In this document: one piece after another, positions 29,034 to 38,299 of the stretch
Layout of the letters: every line of letters begins with the position of its first letter
How positions within the stretch are numbered: position 1 is the stretch's first letter
IMG/VR virus record: IMGVR_UViG_3300020165_002639
Span: 1 to 38,492 of that record
Origin: a virus
Direction: 5' to 3' (one strand)
DNA length: 38,492 bases
The notes under the pieces: generated by a model
What the model was told of the DNA's origin: nothing
The model's input: the letters and a program-made list of their open reading frames with translations, nothing else
Databases searched by the model: none
Translations under genes and position numbers: made by a program

Positions 29034-29285
29034 CTAGTCTATGTTGACCAGGTCACCTAGGTCTGGTTCATTCCTTAACTTCTTGTTGTTCTTGTGCCAC
29101 TCTTCGATTCTTTTCTGTCTGACGGCATCTTGATAGGTTCGTAATGCATGTTGTAGGTTGGCCAGCATCTCAGGATTACGACCACGCCTTGCTATGGCAA
29201 CTTTCCTCGACAGTTCCTTGATACGTTTGGAGATCTCCTCCTCGCTCATGTTGCCTATCTCTTCTTGTAATGGATGGAAGTACAT
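29034..29285 (-). CDS. Small helical protein, unknown
   Basis: An 83-residue, almost wholly helical charged protein (MSEEEISKRIKELSRKVAIA, ALRTYQDAVRQKRIEEW). It has a strong ribosome-binding site (AAAGGAG) seven bases before the ATG at 29285. An internal Met13 start is possible but lacks such a site. Probably a coiled-coil or structural accessory protein. Confidence 0.7.
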   Translation of the reverse strand: MYFHPLQEEIGNMSEEEISKRIKELSRKVAIARRGRNPEMLANLQHALRTYQDAVRQKRIEEWHKNNKKLRNEPDLGDLVNID

Positions 29286-29300
29286 TATACTCCTTTATTG

Positions 29301-29864
29301 CTATGCGTACTGTTTGCCCAGTTGATGCATCAGCACAGTTGTGCCACCGTCTGGTGTCATGAATTCAAAAAGGAATCTACCTAATCCTGTTGTGATTTGG
29401 TCGGACGTCCCGTCACTGCCGTGGACGTTATCTGCTTTTATGACTGCAGTTGGCAGAGTCAAGATTCCTGTTGAGGTCGGAGCAACTGTTATGTCTAGTA
29501 TTATCCTGCCTACCGCTCCTGTGGGAAAGTTGAGAAATGAAAAAGTTGTGTCTGCAGTGATAGTGAGTGTTTGATAATGACCATTGGCATGATTCAGTAC
29601 AACCGATCCACTGGAAACTGACCCATGCGGATACACAGTTTCAGAAGTATCTTTAAATTTGGCTCTTGTTACTTCATTGTTGGTGAAATCACTGGCCGCA
29701 TTGAGGTTGGCCTTGTTTGTTTGGAGATCTTCTATCTCGGTTTTTGCATTTGTGAAATTATTTTTGGTTTCACTGAAGTTGTCTCTGAATCCCTGAGAAC
29801 TGTTATCTTGTCCTGCCTTGGGGTAGGTTGCGTCTATGTTTCCTGGTACTATGTTACTTGCCAT
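29301..29864 (-). CDS. Short fibre-like virion protein
   Basis: A 187-residue protein. The N-terminal segment NIDATYPKAGQDNSSQGFRDNF followed by a coiled coil (SETKNNFTNAKTEIEDLQTNKA) is a variant of the virion-anchoring domain seen in the three fibres upstream. The rest is beta-rich (LTITADTTFSFLNFPTG). It ends with GGTTVLMHQLGKQYA. A late octamer lies 32 bases before the ATG, with Shine-Dalgarno AAAGGA. It is probably a tail fibre or baseplate-associated protein. Confidence 0.75.
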   Translation of the reverse strand: MASNIVPGNIDATYPKAGQDNSSQGFRDNFSETKNNFTNAKTEIEDLQTNKANLNAASDFTNNEVTRAKFKDTSETVYPHGSVSSGSVVLNHANGHYQTLTITADTTFSFLNFPTGAVGRIILDITVAPTSTGILTLPTAVIKADNVHGSDGTSDQITTGLGRFLFEFMTPDGGTTVLMHQLGKQYA

Positions 29865-29867
29865 TTG

Positions 29868-32378
29868 TTAAATTCCTTTGTCTCTAAATTTAAGATATTT
29901 ATCGTTGCTTCTCTCCACCTTGATAATTGTACCCGCTTGAGGTGTTTCTTTGGTAAAGGTAATGGTTGTTTTTTGATTTGACGTGTCGTGCGACAGTGTG
30001 ATACCTAATTCATGATCAGCGGATCTAAGTGTGCCATCTGCTGTGAGATATGTGGGTTTGATATTGTTGTCAGCGGTGACTCCCTGTCCAACAAACACAA
30101 TGTTGCTTCCTTCCTTGACCAATATATCTTCTTCATGTAGCAGTTCGTCCACAACAAAATTAGTTGTAGTTCCATCTGCCGTGAAAGTGTCCGTGGCAAC
30201 TTTGCTGTTGCTGACCACGTATCTGTCTATGGTAAATGATATGTTCTTGAAATTCAATGCCTTGTCCTCGATCCTTTTCTTGACCAATGCAGATTTCCCT
30301 GGCTTGCAGTAACATACAGGAACGGCCTTCACATAGCCCAGTGGTGCTAGACCTCCCGCCTGTGTGGTCTTCATCCATAACGGCAAGTAGTCCCATTCCT
30401 TGTGTCCAAGAGCTTTCATTCTCGACCTCATGTTGGCCACTGCATTTGGAAATAGTGTTGTAACAAAATCTAAATCTGCAGATAATTGGTTTGCAAATCT
30501 AACTTTTGATCCAGATGCACTGAATGCCAGTCCGCTTTGGTGTGTGAATTCATATATTTCCATGTCTGCTGTGATGTCCACGGTGCTGACTGTTGGACCT
30601 AAAAGAGGTTTCCTCACAACTTCGCCTATTGGTACATCTGCGCCGACGGCTACTCCATCACCACCAACAAGATCGTCTATCATGTCAACATATACAACCT
30701 CATATTTTACAACACCGTCTTCTTTTGCAACGGCCGTCTTTAGATCTCCAAAGTACAAGGTCTTAGGGGCATGGTTCTTCTCCATCTCTTGTTGGAACGC
30801 TGTCAGTGTTTGTGCTTCTAGTCCTGCCATCATCAACATGTCAGGCTTGACTTTGAAGCCGAAGTTTGTGTCTTCAGATCTGAATATGTTTTCTGTGGAG
30901 TTGATGTTGGGATCCTGTGCCACATTATAGAATATGTTTTGATCGATGAATGATGTTGCATGTCCTGACATGTTTCCGTACTCGACTTGAGTGTATGGAA
31001 TATCTATGTTAATCGTGAATTCCTTGGACGCGGCCAAAGACTGGTATTGATCACTAACTGTAGCAGTGAATGTGTATGCCCTTGTTGAATCAGTAAACTC
31101 GCTAGGGTCGATTGTGCCTATCAAGTTTCCTGTTGTAGAAAGTGTTATGCCAGGTGGTAAAGATCCAGATGTTTTTGTATAACTCAAAACTCTGTTGTTC
31201 GATTCTGCCACTGCTTCTAGCGAAAGTATACTAGGCACGCCTGCGGTCAATGTTCCTATCACTGTAGGAGTAGTGAATGCTATTCCAATGTCGATCTCGC
31301 CTATCACCTTCATGGTGAATGCTTGGTCAGTGAAAACGTTCAATCCCGTGACTACAACTCGGTTAGCCCTTACAGTGAAATTATAGGTAACTTCTACTGC
31401 TGATTGCCTCGCGAGTTGACCGTACAGTTCTCCTGAGTTGATGTCTATGGCCACGCCTGCGGGTAGTGAACCAGACTGTATTGAATATTCCAGATCACTT
31501 TGTGTTGGATCAAAATCCTCTACATCAATTTTTATGACTAAAGCATTATCGTGTCTGAACGTGCCGAGATCAGATCCAGTTCTGAACACAGGCCTTCTGT
31601 TGGCACTTAGGTCCATGGTAAGGGCTGAACCATTCATTTCCGTTTTGTCTATGGTTATTGCTGTGTTTGAAACTCTCCAGAAGTCTGCACTGTACACGAA
31701 TATACTGTTGTTCTGTTCAATGAAACTTGTGCCATCAGACACCCTGACTATGAAATCAAAATTCTTGCTTATGCTCTTAGTGGTGACAGTCCTGTCATAT
31801 ACACCATTGAACTCGTCGGCATCTCCAGTTCCATCATAACCGCCACGTATCCCAAATCTTTCATCTTCTGTCAGTTGCACTATTCCTGATATCAATCCTG
31901 TTGATGACATGGTGACGCCTGGTGGCAACTCACCTTGCACTACACTATACACTAATTTCTGTCCCGCTTCTGTGTCAGAGTCTGTGGCCTGCATCTGGAG
32001 ATTCACGCTAGAACCGTCTATCACCCAGTAAAGTCCCACGCTGGTGCTATCATCTAGTTGCAGTTGTCCCGAGGCTGTTGTGAACGTTGGGGTGTCCGCT
32101 CCCTCCACGTCCAAACTGAAAGTCCTGTCTGTGATAGCGGTACCGGCCGTGGCTCGCACGACGAAGGTGTAAAGAGTTCTTTTGGCAACCTCAGCCGGAG
32201 TACCTGTTAGCAAGCCATCTGTGGTTACCTGCATTCCTGCGGGTAGGCTTCCTGCTATCACGGAGTAAGTGATGGTCGTTGAATCGCTGGTGTTGGCCTC
32301 CAATTGAAGGCTATATGCGACTTGCTCGTCTATGGTTGCAATTTTACCTGCCGTGGTTGTCCACACTGGTGTTGCCAT
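29868..32378 (-). CDS. Large virion protein with putative Ig (He_PIG-type) repeats
   Basis: An 836-residue protein. Residues about 1-470 hold at least four Ig-like repeats of the He_PIG type, recognised by the tag G-x-LP-x-G-[IMV]-x-x-x-x-x-G-x-[IL]-x-G. Examples are AGSLPAGMQVTTDGLLTG, QGELPPGVTMSSTGLISG and SGSLPPGITLSTTGNLIG. The C-terminal 360 residues are a separate domain with WDYLPLWMKT and KAVPVCYCKPGKS, which I recall in marine phage baseplate or fibre proteins. It is probably a tail fibre or adhesion protein. The late octamer is 21 bases upstream, with ribosome-binding site AAGGAG. Confidence 0.85.
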   Translation of the reverse strand: MATPVWTTTAGKIATIDEQVAYSLQLEANTSDSTTITYSVIAGSLPAGMQVTTDGLLTGTPAEVAKRTLYTFVVRATAGTAITDRTFSLDVEGADTPTFTTASGQLQLDDSTSVGLYWVIDGSSVNLQMQATDSDTEAGQKLVYSVVQGELPPGVTMSSTGLISGIVQLTEDERFGIRGGYDGTGDADEFNGVYDRTVTTKSISKNFDFIVRVSDGTSFIEQNNSIFVYSADFWRVSNTAITIDKTEMNGSALTMDLSANRRPVFRTGSDLGTFRHDNALVIKIDVEDFDPTQSDLEYSIQSGSLPAGVAIDINSGELYGQLARQSAVEVTYNFTVRANRVVVTGLNVFTDQAFTMKVIGEIDIGIAFTTPTVIGTLTAGVPSILSLEAVAESNNRVLSYTKTSGSLPPGITLSTTGNLIGTIDPSEFTDSTRAYTFTATVSDQYQSLAASKEFTINIDIPYTQVEYGNMSGHATSFIDQNIFYNVAQDPNINSTENIFRSEDTNFGFKVKPDMLMMAGLEAQTLTAFQQEMEKNHAPKTLYFGDLKTAVAKEDGVVKYEVVYVDMIDDLVGGDGVAVGADVPIGEVVRKPLLGPTVSTVDITADMEIYEFTHQSGLAFSASGSKVRFANQLSADLDFVTTLFPNAVANMRSRMKALGHKEWDYLPLWMKTTQAGGLAPLGYVKAVPVCYCKPGKSALVKKRIEDKALNFKNISFTIDRYVVSNSKVATDTFTADGTTTNFVVDELLHEEDILVKEGSNIVFVGQGVTADNNIKPTYLTADGTLRSADHELGITLSHDTSNQKTTITFTKETPQAGTIIKVERSNDKYLKFRDKGI
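29896..29903 (-). promoter_or_regulatory. T4-like late promoter octamer GATAAATA with leader and SD
   Basis: The octamer is 32 bases before the ATG at 29864, within the end of the upstream Ig-repeat gene. The predicted leader is about 26 bases and carries AAAGGA. Confidence 0.55.
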
Positions 32379-32398
32379 TACTTTACTCCTTACAAGGG

Positions 32399-32406
32399 TA
32401 TTTATC
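32399..32406 (-). promoter_or_regulatory. T4-like late promoter octamer GATAAATA with leader and SD
   Basis: The octamer is 21 bases before the ATG at 32378, giving a leader of about 15 bases with AAGGAG. It overlaps the stop of the 52-aa gene. Confidence 0.65.
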
Positions 32407-32560
32407 GGCTATCGTTCTGTGTACGAATCCAGTGTTCTAGATGCTGTCGGAGACTTTCCTTGTCTACTTTGTCAGAAGCACGTCGTATGGCCTCCTCCAA
32501 GCGTCTGATCTCGGAATGTGCGGTCTTGTGCCTATTACGGTCGTTATAATGTTTTTTCAT
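32402..32560 (-). CDS. Small basic helical protein (52 aa)
   Basis: ATG 32560 to TAA 32402 gives a protein beginning MKKHYNDRNRHKTAHSEIRR and ending RTQNDSR. It is highly charged and helical throughout (RLEEAIRRASDKVDKESLRQ). No Shine-Dalgarno sequence is visible. It fills the gap between the repeat fibre and the Ig-repeat gene and has a coding-like composition. It may be a structural clip or a chaperone for the neighbouring fibres; function unknown. Confidence 0.6.
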   Translation of the reverse strand: MKKHYNDRNRHKTAHSEIRRLEEAIRRASDKVDKESLRQHLEHWIRTQNDSR

Positions 32561-32595
32561 TGGTGTCTGTTTAAGACAATGTGAAAGTGTGTTTT

Positions 32596-34158
32596 TTATT
32601 CGCTTTCGATGTACTTGTTGCCTGTGAAGGACTCTAGATCACGAATCATTGCTTCCATGTTTATTCTGACAGTTTTTCCTGTACTGCTGTTCCGTGAAAA
32701 ATATTCCCATTCACCATTGTCGTTGTGCGGTGAAATCTTTGTTTCGTTGTCTGCCGCGTCAAGAACGAATACTTCGCCTGTTCCTGAATCATTTTTAGTG
32801 TAGATGAAACCATGATCTGTGACTGCAGTCGGCTTGGACACTTCCGCCATCTTGATAGCGGCGTTGAAATCAAACACCCCTGTACCTTGAGTGTTGAAAA
32901 CAAGGTCTGCGTTTGTTGTATCACTTTCAATTGTGTTGGCCCTTGCGGTAGTCGCCTCCATCAATGTGAAGTTGGCCTCTGCGGCTGTTAAGTTCGTGTT
33001 TGTACCACCAACTGTAACGTTCTGTCCATCTGCCGGTGTCAGTGTTATAGCACCCGATGTTGCAGATAACACGTTCCCATCTAATCTCAAGTTGTCAACA
33101 TTAAGTTGTCCAGTTGTTGTCTGTGTTCCTGCGTGTGTAATGTCACCGGTCAACACAATAGCACCTGTGCCTGCTGGATCGATGTTGACATCACCGTTGG
33201 TGTCTGTTGTGATCTTTCCTGATGCGTCGATGTTTAAGTCACCAACGTTGAAAGTTCCTGTTGTCAGTGATCCTGACACAGTCGTGTTGCCTGTTGTGCT
33301 AACATCAGCAGTGTTCAAAGTTCCTACCACTGTGGCGTTTGCTAGTACCTTCACTTGTCCTGTGCCACCACCATCTAATTCTAAATCTGCATTTGAGGCG
33401 TTGGCAATGATAGTGTTGTCGTTGAGTGTTATTCCGTTAATGGCAATAGCACCTGTCATGGTCGCCGCGTTAATTGTAGGGTTAGTTAAAACTTTGTTAG
33501 TCAATGTTTGTGATCCAGTCAGTGTTGTTACTGTCGAATCTATTGCAAAGGTAACCGTGTTTCCTGTACCCGCTGTAGTGATACCTGTACCACCAGAGAA
33601 TTGCAGGCTTTCTGAATCTAAATCAATAGACAAAGTTGTAGAGTCATCACAAGCGAAATCTAGGTCACTTGCTGTAACCTGTGCGTCAACGTAAGTTTTG
33701 ATTGCACCCTGTGTGGCCAATAGTGTTGCACTTGATCCCAAAGCACCGTTGTCTATGCCTGTGACAGTTGCACCCGAGGCCAATGCCAATGACGTTCCCA
33801 CTGATAGTGTGTTGCCTAGAGTGGTCGCACCAGGCACATTCAATGTACCTGTAGTTTGAATGTTCTCAGCAATAGTGATCTGTGTAGAATCATCGGAACT
33901 CATTGTTGTGCCAACGAATTTCATTGCACCCAGTTTGATGCTACCTGTGCCGTTTGGCGTGATTGTTACGTCGCCATTAGTGACACCTGTTGTTATTGCA
34001 TTGTTGTTTAGGTCTAAGTTGGCGTCTAGTGTGTTGATGTCATTGTCACCGCCGTAAAGTTCTACAAAGTTGTCATTGATCTTGTCAAATGCTGTTCTTA
34101 ATGGATCGCCTGTGCCGTCATTTGCACTTGATCCGATGTTGATTGGTTGTCTAGCCAT
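32596..34158 (-). CDS. Fibre protein A (520 aa)
   Basis: A 520-residue fibre-like protein. The N-terminal anchor PINIGSSANDGTGDPLRTAF plus DKINDNFVELYG is shared with the two next fibres upstream. The shaft is Ser/Thr/Asn/Asp-rich beta sequence with motifs such as NADLELDGGGTGQVKV and NGDVTITPNGTGSIKL, which suggest a trimeric beta-helix. The C-terminal 50 residues (EWEYFSRNSSTGKTVRINM to FTGNKYIESE) form a distinct compact end that I recall in marine phage fibres. The late octamer is 26 bases upstream, with ribosome-binding site AAAAGGA. Confidence 0.85.
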   Translation of the reverse strand: MARQPINIGSSANDGTGDPLRTAFDKINDNFVELYGGDNDINTLDANLDLNNNAITTGVTNGDVTITPNGTGSIKLGAMKFVGTTMSSDDSTQITIAENIQTTGTLNVPGATTLGNTLSVGTSLALASGATVTGIDNGALGSSATLLATQGAIKTYVDAQVTASDLDFACDDSTTLSIDLDSESLQFSGGTGITTAGTGNTVTFAIDSTVTTLTGSQTLTNKVLTNPTINAATMTGAIAINGITLNDNTIIANASNADLELDGGGTGQVKVLANATVVGTLNTADVSTTGNTTVSGSLTTGTFNVGDLNIDASGKITTDTNGDVNIDPAGTGAIVLTGDITHAGTQTTTGQLNVDNLRLDGNVLSATSGAITLTPADGQNVTVGGTNTNLTAAEANFTLMEATTARANTIESDTTNADLVFNTQGTGVFDFNAAIKMAEVSKPTAVTDHGFIYTKNDSGTGEVFVLDAADNETKISPHNDNGEWEYFSRNSSTGKTVRINMEAMIRDLESFTGNKYIESE

Positions 34159-34183
34159 GTTTTATAATTCCTTTTGTTACGGG

Positions 34184-34191
34184 TATTTATT
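34184..34191 (-). promoter_or_regulatory. T4-like late promoter octamer AATAAATA with leader and SD
   Basis: The octamer is 26 bases before the ATG at 34158. The predicted leader is about 20 bases and contains AAAAGGA. Confidence 0.65.
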
Positions 34192-34218
34192 GTTTATTCT
34201 ATAAACCTAATGTAATTA

Positions 34219-36231
34219 TTATACGTCTATTACTATACGTTGGAATTTGAACACTGTGCTGTCGTTGGTGATGTTGGTAGCCAACAATCTCACGTTTCCG
34301 TCATCAATATCCGCTGTGAATGTGCAAAGTGGATCGGTGTAGGATCCCGTGTTGCCAAACACGGTCACGTAGGCCTCCGTGGTGCTGTCAGCACTTGGAC
34401 CGTGTACCAGCGTGGCTTCCACTATCTCGAACCTGCTGTTGGTGGCGTCTGATATTGAGATGTAGTATTTGGCACTCCTGTAGGAAGCACTAGACCAACT
34501 GTCTATGACGCTAGTGGCAGACGTGGCCACAGTTGCAGTGTTGTCACCGATCTCCGAGTGGTTCAATGTGGATGCACTTGAGATGGTCACGAATCCTATG
34601 TTGCCAGAACCGTCCGTCTTCAGCACCTGGTCCGCCGAACCGTCTGAGGTTGGGAAACTGAAACCGCTGATGGACACCGTTCCCGTGCCATTGCCTGAAA
34701 GTTCCAGGTTGGCGTTGGAGGCATTTGACGAGATAGTGTTGTCTGTTATGGTCACACCATCGATGGTCATTCCACTGGTTGTTGCCAATGTGGTGAATGT
34801 TGCCGCCACCGGCGTGGTTGCACCGATCACGGTGTTGTCGATGGCACCGCTGTTGATGTCTGCCTTGGCCATCACCACGGATCCTGTTCCGCTCGCTGAT
34901 AGCACCAGGTCTGAGTTGGATTGTGTGGTCGTGATCGTGTTGTCCGTGATGTTTACATTAGAATCTATGGTCAGGTTGCTGATGTTCACGGTGCCGGTAC
35001 CGCCCGGTGTGAGGTTCAGGTCAGCGTTTGAGCTTGTTGCTATAATATTGTCGTTGAATATGATGTTGTCTATGGTTGTAGTGCCCACCAGGCTCGTTGT
35101 TCCTGTGACAGTCAAAGTTGAAAGTGTTGTGAGTCCACTCACGTCAAGTGTTCCTGTAGTGGTGATGTTCTCATTGCCGAAATCGATCTCACCCGACGAA
35201 TCTGTTATTGATGCACCTGCCAACGTAAGAGTTCCAGATGTAACAGAGCCCGAAGTAGTCAAGTTCTCATTTCCAAAACTAATTGCACCTGATGAATCTG
35301 TTATTGATCCATTGGCCAGTGTGAGGTTACCAATAGTTGATCCTGTGCCACTGTTGATTGTACCTGTTGATGTAAGATTTTCATTGCCAAAACTTATTGC
35401 ACCTGATGAATCCACAATGGAACCACTTGAAAGTGTAACATTGCCAACAGCCAGTGTACCTGTCGTGGTTAAATTCTCGTTTCCGAAACTAATTGCACCA
35501 CTCGAGTCAGTGATAGATCCATTGGCCAGTGTTAGATTTCCCAGTGTAGATCCTGTTGCTCCTGATATGGTACCTGTTGTACTTAGATTCTCATCGTTGA
35601 AAGTTATGGCACCAGATGAATCTGTTATTGATCCATTGGCCAGTGTTAGATTGCCCAGGGTTGAACCTGTGGCCGCCGCTAGTGTACCTGTTGTGGACAA
35701 GTTTTCGTTGCCGAAACTGATGGCACCACTAGAGTCTGTGATAGATCCGTCTGCAAGTGTTAGGTTACCGATCGTGGTTCCTGAACCTGCTGAAACGGTA
35801 CCTGCAAATGTTGTTGCACCGGATACTGACAGTGTTCCGTCCACTACAAGTCCTTCGTTTATGTTGATAGTAGCCGAGTCTGCGGAACTTAACGTCGTTC
35901 CTGATATTGATATGGCACCAAACACCACCGAACCTGTCCCGCTAGGTAAAAGGTTGATGTCCTCGTTTGATCTTGTGCCCTCGATGTTGTTATCGTTGAT
36001 CCTGATGGCAGGGAATAAAACTGCACCAGTGCCCGCTGGTTTGAAAACAATGTCATCATTTGACCTCACGGCAGTTATTTCGTTGCCGGCGAATGTAAGC
36101 GTATCCGTGCTTATACCAGGAGCACTATACAAGTCAGTGAAATTTTCATTCACTTTTTGCATCGCGGCACGTAGATTATCTCCTGTTCCGTCGTTTGCGT
36201 TTGAACCTACATTTAAAGTCTGTTGTGCCAT
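34219..36231 (-). CDS. Fibre protein B with tandem repeats (670 aa)
   Basis: A 670-residue fibre-like protein. N-terminal anchor: LNVGSNANDGTGDNLRAAM, then QKVNENFTDLY. The shaft has about seven copies of a roughly 24-residue unit with the core GSITDSSGAISFGNENLTTT, separated by GSTxGNLTLAN spacers. A second type of repeat (NADLxLxGxGTGxVxI) follows. The last about 100 residues (from SYRSAKYYISISDATNSRFE) pair with the end of fibre C. The start is one base from the stop of fibre C. Host recognition is the likely role. Confidence 0.88.
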   Translation of the reverse strand: MAQQTLNVGSNANDGTGDNLRAAMQKVNENFTDLYSAPGISTDTLTFAGNEITAVRSNDDIVFKPAGTGAVLFPAIRINDNNIEGTRSNEDINLLPSGTGSVVFGAISISGTTLSSADSATININEGLVVDGTLSVSGATTFAGTVSAGSGTTIGNLTLADGSITDSSGAISFGNENLSTTGTLAAATGSTLGNLTLANGSITDSSGAITFNDENLSTTGTISGATGSTLGNLTLANGSITDSSGAISFGNENLTTTGTLAVGNVTLSSGSIVDSSGAISFGNENLTSTGTINSGTGSTIGNLTLANGSITDSSGAISFGNENLTTSGSVTSGTLTLAGASITDSSGEIDFGNENITTTGTLDVSGLTTLSTLTVTGTTSLVGTTTIDNIIFNDNIIATSSNADLNLTPGGTGTVNISNLTIDSNVNITDNTITTTQSNSDLVLSASGTGSVVMAKADINSGAIDNTVIGATTPVAATFTTLATTSGMTIDGVTITDNTISSNASNANLELSGNGTGTVSISGFSFPTSDGSADQVLKTDGSGNIGFVTISSASTLNHSEIGDNTATVATSATSVIDSWSSASYRSAKYYISISDATNSRFEIVEATLVHGPSADSTTEAYVTVFGNTGSYTDPLCTFTADIDDGNVRLLATNITNDSTVFKFQRIVIDV
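35140..35780 (-). repeat. Tandem coding repeats in fibre B
   Basis: Repeated units encode GSITDSSGAISFGNENL. At DNA level the units share near-identical tracts, such as GATTCATCAGGTGCAAT-like segments. They are direct repeats inside a reading frame, not a CRISPR array. Copy number could change by recombination. Confidence 0.75.
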
Positions 36232-36232
36232 G

Positions 36233-38257
36233 TTATACTTTTATCACCCTTTTCACGAATTTTATTACTTGGTTGTTAGTGTTATTTACTGTTCCTCGCA
36301 ACCTAACGTTGCCGCCCGATATGTCCGCACTCAACACTATTGACTGATACGCAGTTGATCCATCTCCCTGACCATTGCCTACACGTGCAAAAGAACTGAT
36401 GTAGGCGTTGGATCCGTCGTGGGACACGTTGGCCTCTACCAATGCGTACCTGTCCGCCGTGCTGTCCGACATCTGTATCAAATATTTCACACTCCTGTGT
36501 GTTGCCGCACTGGACGAATCTATGGTCTGTGTCGAGGAGTCACCTGTTATGGTGACCGTGCCGTCCGCTATGTCTGATTCCACGTACAGGATTGGGAAGG
36601 TGACCAGCGAGAGATTCTTGGATGCATCCGTCTTTATGAATTGTCCCGCCGCATATGAGTTTGGCCAACTGAAATCGTTTATCAGGACATTGCCTGATCC
36701 ACTGGCATTGATCTCGAGGTCAGCATTCAGAGTGTTGACCGTGATCTGGTTGTCCTTGATGTTGAGCTGGCCAGCGTTGATCTCCGTGTTTGTGAAGGAC
36801 ACCGTGGCGAAGGTTCCAGCGGCTGGTGTGGCGGCGCCTATCACTGTGTCGTCAATGGTGCCTGAATCTAGATCGATGTTTGAAATCTGTGTGGAGCCCG
36901 TGCCATTGCCTGACAGCACTAGGTGGTCATTGGATCTGGTGACCTTGATCACGTTGTCCGTGAGGTTGATGCTGGAGTCTATGGTGAGATTACTGACGTT
37001 GACCACTCCCGTGCCACCTGGCGTAAGATTCAGATCCGCGTTTGAACTGGTCCCTATTATGTTGTCATTGAACGTGAGGCTGTCTATCGTTGTGGAGCCC
37101 GCGAAAGATGTTGCCCCTGACACTGTTGTCAAACTGCCTAGAGTTGACAAACCACTGACATCCAATGTCCCGGTTGTGGTCAGGTTGTCATTGCCAAAAC
37201 TGATGGCACCTGTTGTGTCAGTGATGGTGCCACTGCCTGCAGTCATTGTGCTACCGATGGCCATGCTCGAGGCCGACGTTGTAAGGTCCTCATTTCCAAA
37301 ATCTATGGCCCCAGATGCACTGGTGATTGATCCGTTGGCCAGCGTTAGATTACCTATAGTGGAACCTGTTGCCCTGGCGATTGTACCTGTCGTGGTTACG
37401 TTCTCATCGCCGAAACTGATGGCACCTGATGAATCCGTTATGGATCCGTTCGCTACAGTAAGTGTGCTGTTGATGGCAATGGACGTTGCAGTCGTTGTCA
37501 GGTTCTCATTGCCAAAACTTATGGCACCACTTGAATCCGTTATGGAACCATTTGCTAAAGTCAGGTTACCAAAAGTGGAACCAGAGCCGGCTGTTATTGT
37601 TCCTGTTGTGGAAAGGTTTTCATTTCCAAATGCTATTGCACCACTTGAATCTGTTATAGAGCCATTTGCGAATGTAATATTGCCAAGGGCTGATCCAGTC
37701 CCGGCTGACAGTGTTCCTGTTGTTGTCAGATTCTCATTGCCAAAACTAATGGCACCTGTTGAATCAGTTATGGATCCATTTGCGTATGTTTGTGTTGCGA
37801 AAACTGATCCTGTTGGGAATGTTTGTGCACCACTGAATGTGAATGTACCACCAAAGGTAGCGGAGCCGTCCACTATTAAGTTTTCATTTATGTTTATACT
37901 TGTTGAATCTGGTGCACTTATAGATGTTCCACTGAAAGCAAGTCCGCCTATGATCACCTTGCCCGCGCCATTGGGTGTAATTTTCAGGTCATCGTTTGAT
38001 CTGGTCGGTTTGATGTTGTTGTCTTCGAAAGTAAGGGCGGGGAACACAACGTTTCCTGTGCCCGAAGGTGAGAGCACGATGTCCGCATTTGAAGATTCCG
38101 ATGTGATATTATTTCCTCTGAATTTTATATCACCCACATGTGCCGGAAGAGCATAAACTTCTGTGAAGTTAGCGTTTATCTTACGACCAGCGTTCCTGAT
38201 AGTATCACCTGTCCCATCATCAGCCAGTGCGCCTATGTCTATTAGTTCTTGTGCCAT
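36233..38257 (-). CDS. Fibre protein C with tandem repeats (674 aa)
   Basis: A 674-residue paralogue of fibre B. It has the anchor IDIGALADDGTGDTIRNAGR with KINANFTEVY, about seven copies of the GSITDSSGAISFGNENL-type unit, NADLNLTPGGTGVVNV-type repeats, and a C-terminal domain (HRSVKYLIQMSDSTADRY and INNTN-like end VIKFVKRVIKV) that aligns with the end of fibre B. Fibres B and C are clearly the products of a gene duplication with divergence at the tip. A GCTAAATA late-like motif is 10 bases before the ATG. Confidence 0.88.
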   Translation of the reverse strand: MAQELIDIGALADDGTGDTIRNAGRKINANFTEVYALPAHVGDIKFRGNNITSESSNADIVLSPSGTGNVVFPALTFEDNNIKPTRSNDDLKITPNGAGKVIIGGLAFSGTSISAPDSTSININENLIVDGSATFGGTFTFSGAQTFPTGSVFATQTYANGSITDSTGAISFGNENLTTTGTLSAGTGSALGNITFANGSITDSSGAIAFGNENLSTTGTITAGSGSTFGNLTLANGSITDSSGAISFGNENLTTTATSIAINSTLTVANGSITDSSGAISFGDENVTTTGTIARATGSTIGNLTLANGSITSASGAIDFGNEDLTTSASSMAIGSTMTAGSGTITDTTGAISFGNDNLTTTGTLDVSGLSTLGSLTTVSGATSFAGSTTIDSLTFNDNIIGTSSNADLNLTPGGTGVVNVSNLTIDSSINLTDNVIKVTRSNDHLVLSGNGTGSTQISNIDLDSGTIDDTVIGAATPAAGTFATVSFTNTEINAGQLNIKDNQITVNTLNADLEINASGSGNVLINDFSWPNSYAAGQFIKTDASKNLSLVTFPILYVESDIADGTVTITGDSSTQTIDSSSAATHRSVKYLIQMSDSTADRYALVEANVSHDGSNAYISSFARVGNGQGDGSTAYQSIVLSADISGGNVRLRGTVNNTNNQVIKFVKRVIKV
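37170..37790 (-). repeat. Tandem coding repeats in fibre C
   Basis: Repeat units encode GSITDSSGAISFGNENLT, as in fibre B. Similar DNA in the two genes offers tracts for recombination between them. Confidence 0.75.
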
Positions 38258-38266
38258 ATCGACTAA

Positions 38267-38274
38267 TATTTAGC
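38267..38274 (-). promoter_or_regulatory. Variant late promoter octamer GCTAAATA
   Basis: The octamer is 10 bases before the fibre C ATG at 38257. The second base differs from NATAAATA, as in the copy at 3812-3819. Confidence 0.4.
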
Positions 38275-38299
38275 GGTTTTTATGATTTGATAAATCTGC

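Noticed and set aside
35140-37790. CRISPR-like or regulatory repeats
   Set aside because: The repeats are spaced in codon units, keep one reading frame and encode a repeated protein motif.
34505-38156. Very long plus-strand open frames opposite fibres B and C (about 612 and 582 residues)
   Set aside because: They are antisense shadows of low-complexity Ser/Thr/Asn-rich repeats, have Val/Pro-rich unnatural composition and no ribosome-binding sites. The minus-strand fibres have clear domains and promoters.
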